Assembly: GCF_014084105.1 (NCBI RefSeq)
Contig: NZ_CP048289.1
Span: 1,497,922-1,561,921 of the forward strand
DNA: 64,000 bases
Direction: 5' to 3'
From: Streptacidiphilus sp. P02-A3a
GTDB taxonomy: Bacteria; Actinomycetota; Actinomycetes; Streptomycetales; Streptomycetaceae
Shown: piece by piece, positions 63,601 through 64,000 of the stretch
How the letters are laid out: every line of letters starts with the position of its first letter
How positions within the stretch are numbered: position 1 is the stretch's first letter
The notes under the pieces: model-generated
Told to the model about the DNA's origin: nothing
Seen by the model: only the letters and a program-made list of their open reading frames with translations
Database searches by the model: none
Position numbers and translations under genes: made by a program

Positions 63601-64000
63601 CTGCTGGAAGACCCGGTGCTGCTCGGCCGAGGACAGCCGCGCGTAGAGCGGGACGACCTCGGTGAACCGCAGGTTCTGCTTCTCCAGGGCGTCGGCGGTG
63701 TCCCGGATCTCGCGCTCGCCGGAGAGGAAGACCAGGATGTCGCCCTGGCCCTCGGCGCTGAGCTCGTCCACCGCGTCGCAGATCGCCTGCACCTGGTCGC
63801 GGTCGCGGTCGATGTCGTCCGGCGCGTCGGACTCGTCGTCGGCGGCCTCGTCCACCACCGGGCGGTAGCGGACCTCGACCGGGAAGGTGCGCCCGGACAC
63901 CTCGATGATCGGCGCGTCCTCGCCGCTGCGGGGATCGGCGAAGTGGCCGGCGAAGCGCTCCGGGTCGATGGTGGCGGAGGTGATCACCAGCTTCAGGTCG
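60688..64000 (-). CDS. hrpA: HrpA-type ATP-dependent RNA helicase (DEAH; N-terminus outside window)
   Basis: The frame is open to the right edge, so the start and Walker A/DEAH motifs lie outside. Visible helicase parts are LVITSATID (motif III), [20 protein letters not shown] (motif IV region), [24 protein letters not shown] (motif V) and [15 protein letters not shown] (motif VI). Winged-helix, ratchet and OB-like regions follow, then the long C-terminal DUF3418 region characteristic of bacterial HrpA. More than 1100 residues are visible, matching the ~1300 of the family. HrpA acts on RNA or stalled ribosomes. Confidence 0.95.
   Translation of the reverse strand, partial: [1103 protein letters not shown]

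Overview
The window is very GC-rich DNA with short intergenic gaps, many GTG starts, an adpA gene carrying a TTA codon, and an adpA-orn neighbourhood. This points to a Streptomyces-like actinomycete (Streptomycetaceae) and to a core chromosomal region rather than a plasmid. Several blocks match what I remember of the Streptomyces coelicolor core: a copper ATPase and chaperone, citrate synthase, a leucine/isovalerate catabolic operon, adpA, orn, tRNA-His and a cebR/beta-glucosidase locus. Two genes are cut by the window ends: an XRE-type regulator on the left and HrpA on the right.

Layout. 1-2.5 kb holds a partial regulator, a small conserved protein and a spermidine-synthase-like methyltransferase. 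2.5-13.4 kb is a carbohydrate-uptake locus. A LacI regulator heads a Dpp/Opp-type ABC importer (two permeases, two ATPases, lipoprotein), followed by a small secreted protein, a GH1 beta-glucosidase and a divergent CebR-like LacI regulator. Two different palindromic operator families are visible. TGGGAGCGCTCCCA-type sites occur four times, one of them inside a coding region. GTAAGCGCTTAC-type sites occur twice. 13.5-20.4 kb holds a pentapeptide-repeat protein, a band-7 protein, tRNA-His, orn, adpA (with its TTA codon), a HAD phosphatase and a universal stress protein.

20.4-27.2 kb is an acyl-CoA dehydrogenase / HMG-CoA lyase / biotin-dependent carboxylase operon. It faces a TetR regulator across a perfect 10-2-10 palindrome. 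27.2-38.6 kb contains two regulator-exporter pairs (HxlR with a DHA2 efflux pump, ArsR-like with an MFS pump), each with a clear intergenic palindrome. It also holds a 1358-residue fused ABC exporter and a protein resembling the Mrr-type restriction endonuclease family but without the usual QxK motif.

38.6-43.1 kb looks like an inserted accessory island of lower GC content. It contains a possible phage coat-protein fragment, an internally duplicated protein, a DUF6879 protein, a Scr1-type XRE/DUF5753 regulator, a small ORF with an ideal Shine-Dalgarno sequence, a Nudix hydrolase and an unrecognised protein overlapping it. 43.2-64 kb returns to core-like genes: ZIP transporter, secreted serine protease, MarR with a His-rich tail, DUF2218 protein behind an iron-box-like site, GNAT, glutathione peroxidase, RecD2 helicase, citrate synthase, CopA/CopZ behind a CsoR-type palindrome, SGNH hydrolase, PrsW protease, SpoIIE-type phosphatase, small membrane proteins, a MarR with a predicted leaderless promoter, and HrpA.
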